Origin: a virus | Direction: 5' to 3' (one strand) | Length of the DNA: 33,442 nucleotides | Virus record (IMG/VR): IMGVR_UViG_3300007734_000596 | Coordinates: 1 to 33,442 of that record | In this document: positions 33,441-33,442 of the stretch, in pieces | How the letters are laid out: every line of letters starts with the position of its first letter | Numbering within the stretch: the stretch's first letter is position 1 | The notes under the pieces: generated by a model | The model's database searches: none | Seen by the model: the letters and a program-made list of their open reading frames with translations, nothing else | What the model was told of the DNA's origin: nothing | Position numbers and translations under genes: made by a program

Positions 33441-33442
33441 GA

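Noticed and set aside
1-33442. Many long open frames on the plus strand (e.g. 4294-5454, 22424-24136, 27284-28816, 31869-32855)
   Set aside because: They lie opposite well-supported minus-strand genes, have Arg/Gly/Pro-rich shadow composition and no family motifs. Only the HNH gene at 28819-29397 has a convincing motif set.
1-33442. Circular or terminally redundant genome (joining the two ends)
   Set aside because: No overlap is seen between the ends, and the partial gene at 1-116 does not continue in frame into a sensible protein when joined to base 33442.
1-33442. tRNA genes, CRISPR arrays, insertion sequences, attachment sites
   Set aside because: No cloverleaf, regularly spaced repeats, transposase or integrase was seen on either strand.

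Overview
This window is a G+C-rich tailed-phage or prophage genome segment, almost certainly a siphovirus. It has an HK97-type head module, a tail-tube, chaperone and tape-measure series, a tail tip, and no contractile sheath. Every gene but one is on the minus strand, so the genome reads from right to left. Genes are packed with ATGA, GTGA or TGATG start/stop overlaps, which implies translational coupling. I see no tRNA, rRNA, CRISPR array, insertion sequence or integrase. The host cannot be named. Clues are the high G+C, TTGACA-N17-TAnnnT promoters and several promoters whose -10 box lies exactly 6 bases before an ATG, which suggests leaderless mRNAs.

Reading order (right to left): 33.4-30.9 kb holds small accessory genes: a DUF551-like protein, a 40-aa membrane protein, a protein combining a helix-turn-helix with a TOPRIM-like C-terminus, a small unknown protein and a SLOG/DUF2493 protein. 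30.75-24.1 kb is the packaging and head start: a lipoprotein-like gene, TerS, TerL, portal, a Mu gpF-like protein, prohead protease and the major capsid promoter. 24.1-20.0 kb has the major capsid and the connector/completion proteins. 20.0-10.4 kb is the tail: a DUF2341-like protein, tail tube, a chaperone pair with a candidate +1 frameshift, tape measure, tip proteins and an Ig-like-domain fibre. 10.4-8.9 kb is the lysis cassette: an M15 endolysin, two tiny membrane proteins and a multi-pass membrane protein. 8.9-0 kb is the early/regulatory region: three copies of one promoter-leader module, zinc-finger proteins, a YqaJ-type exonuclease with a RecT-like annealing protein, ribbon-helix-helix and triple-HTH DNA-binding proteins, micro-membrane proteins and a zinc-ribbon/HNH-like gene.

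The most striking feature is in the large terminase. An intein interrupts the Walker A P-loop (GGNR/SGKT). Its central segment is not an in-frame endonuclease. It is the complement of a separate plus-strand HNH homing-endonuclease gene, the only rightward gene in the window. The intein frame stays open through the antisense of that gene as a Pro/Ser/Arg-rich linker. One segment therefore appears to encode a cis-splicing protein element on one strand and a homing endonuclease on the other.

A second system is regulatory. A palindrome, TGACA-N3-TGTCA, recurs near the start of the lipoprotein-like gene, TerS, the portal and the major capsid, and once inside the protease gene. In the early region a conserved module of about 110 bp (GAGGGGCG-N5-TTGAC...TATATR-N6-ATGAG, then CGGAG-CACCATG) is repeated three times. 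It appears to produce leaderless mRNAs, and in two copies it starts with a 15-codon leader peptide whose stop overlaps the next start.
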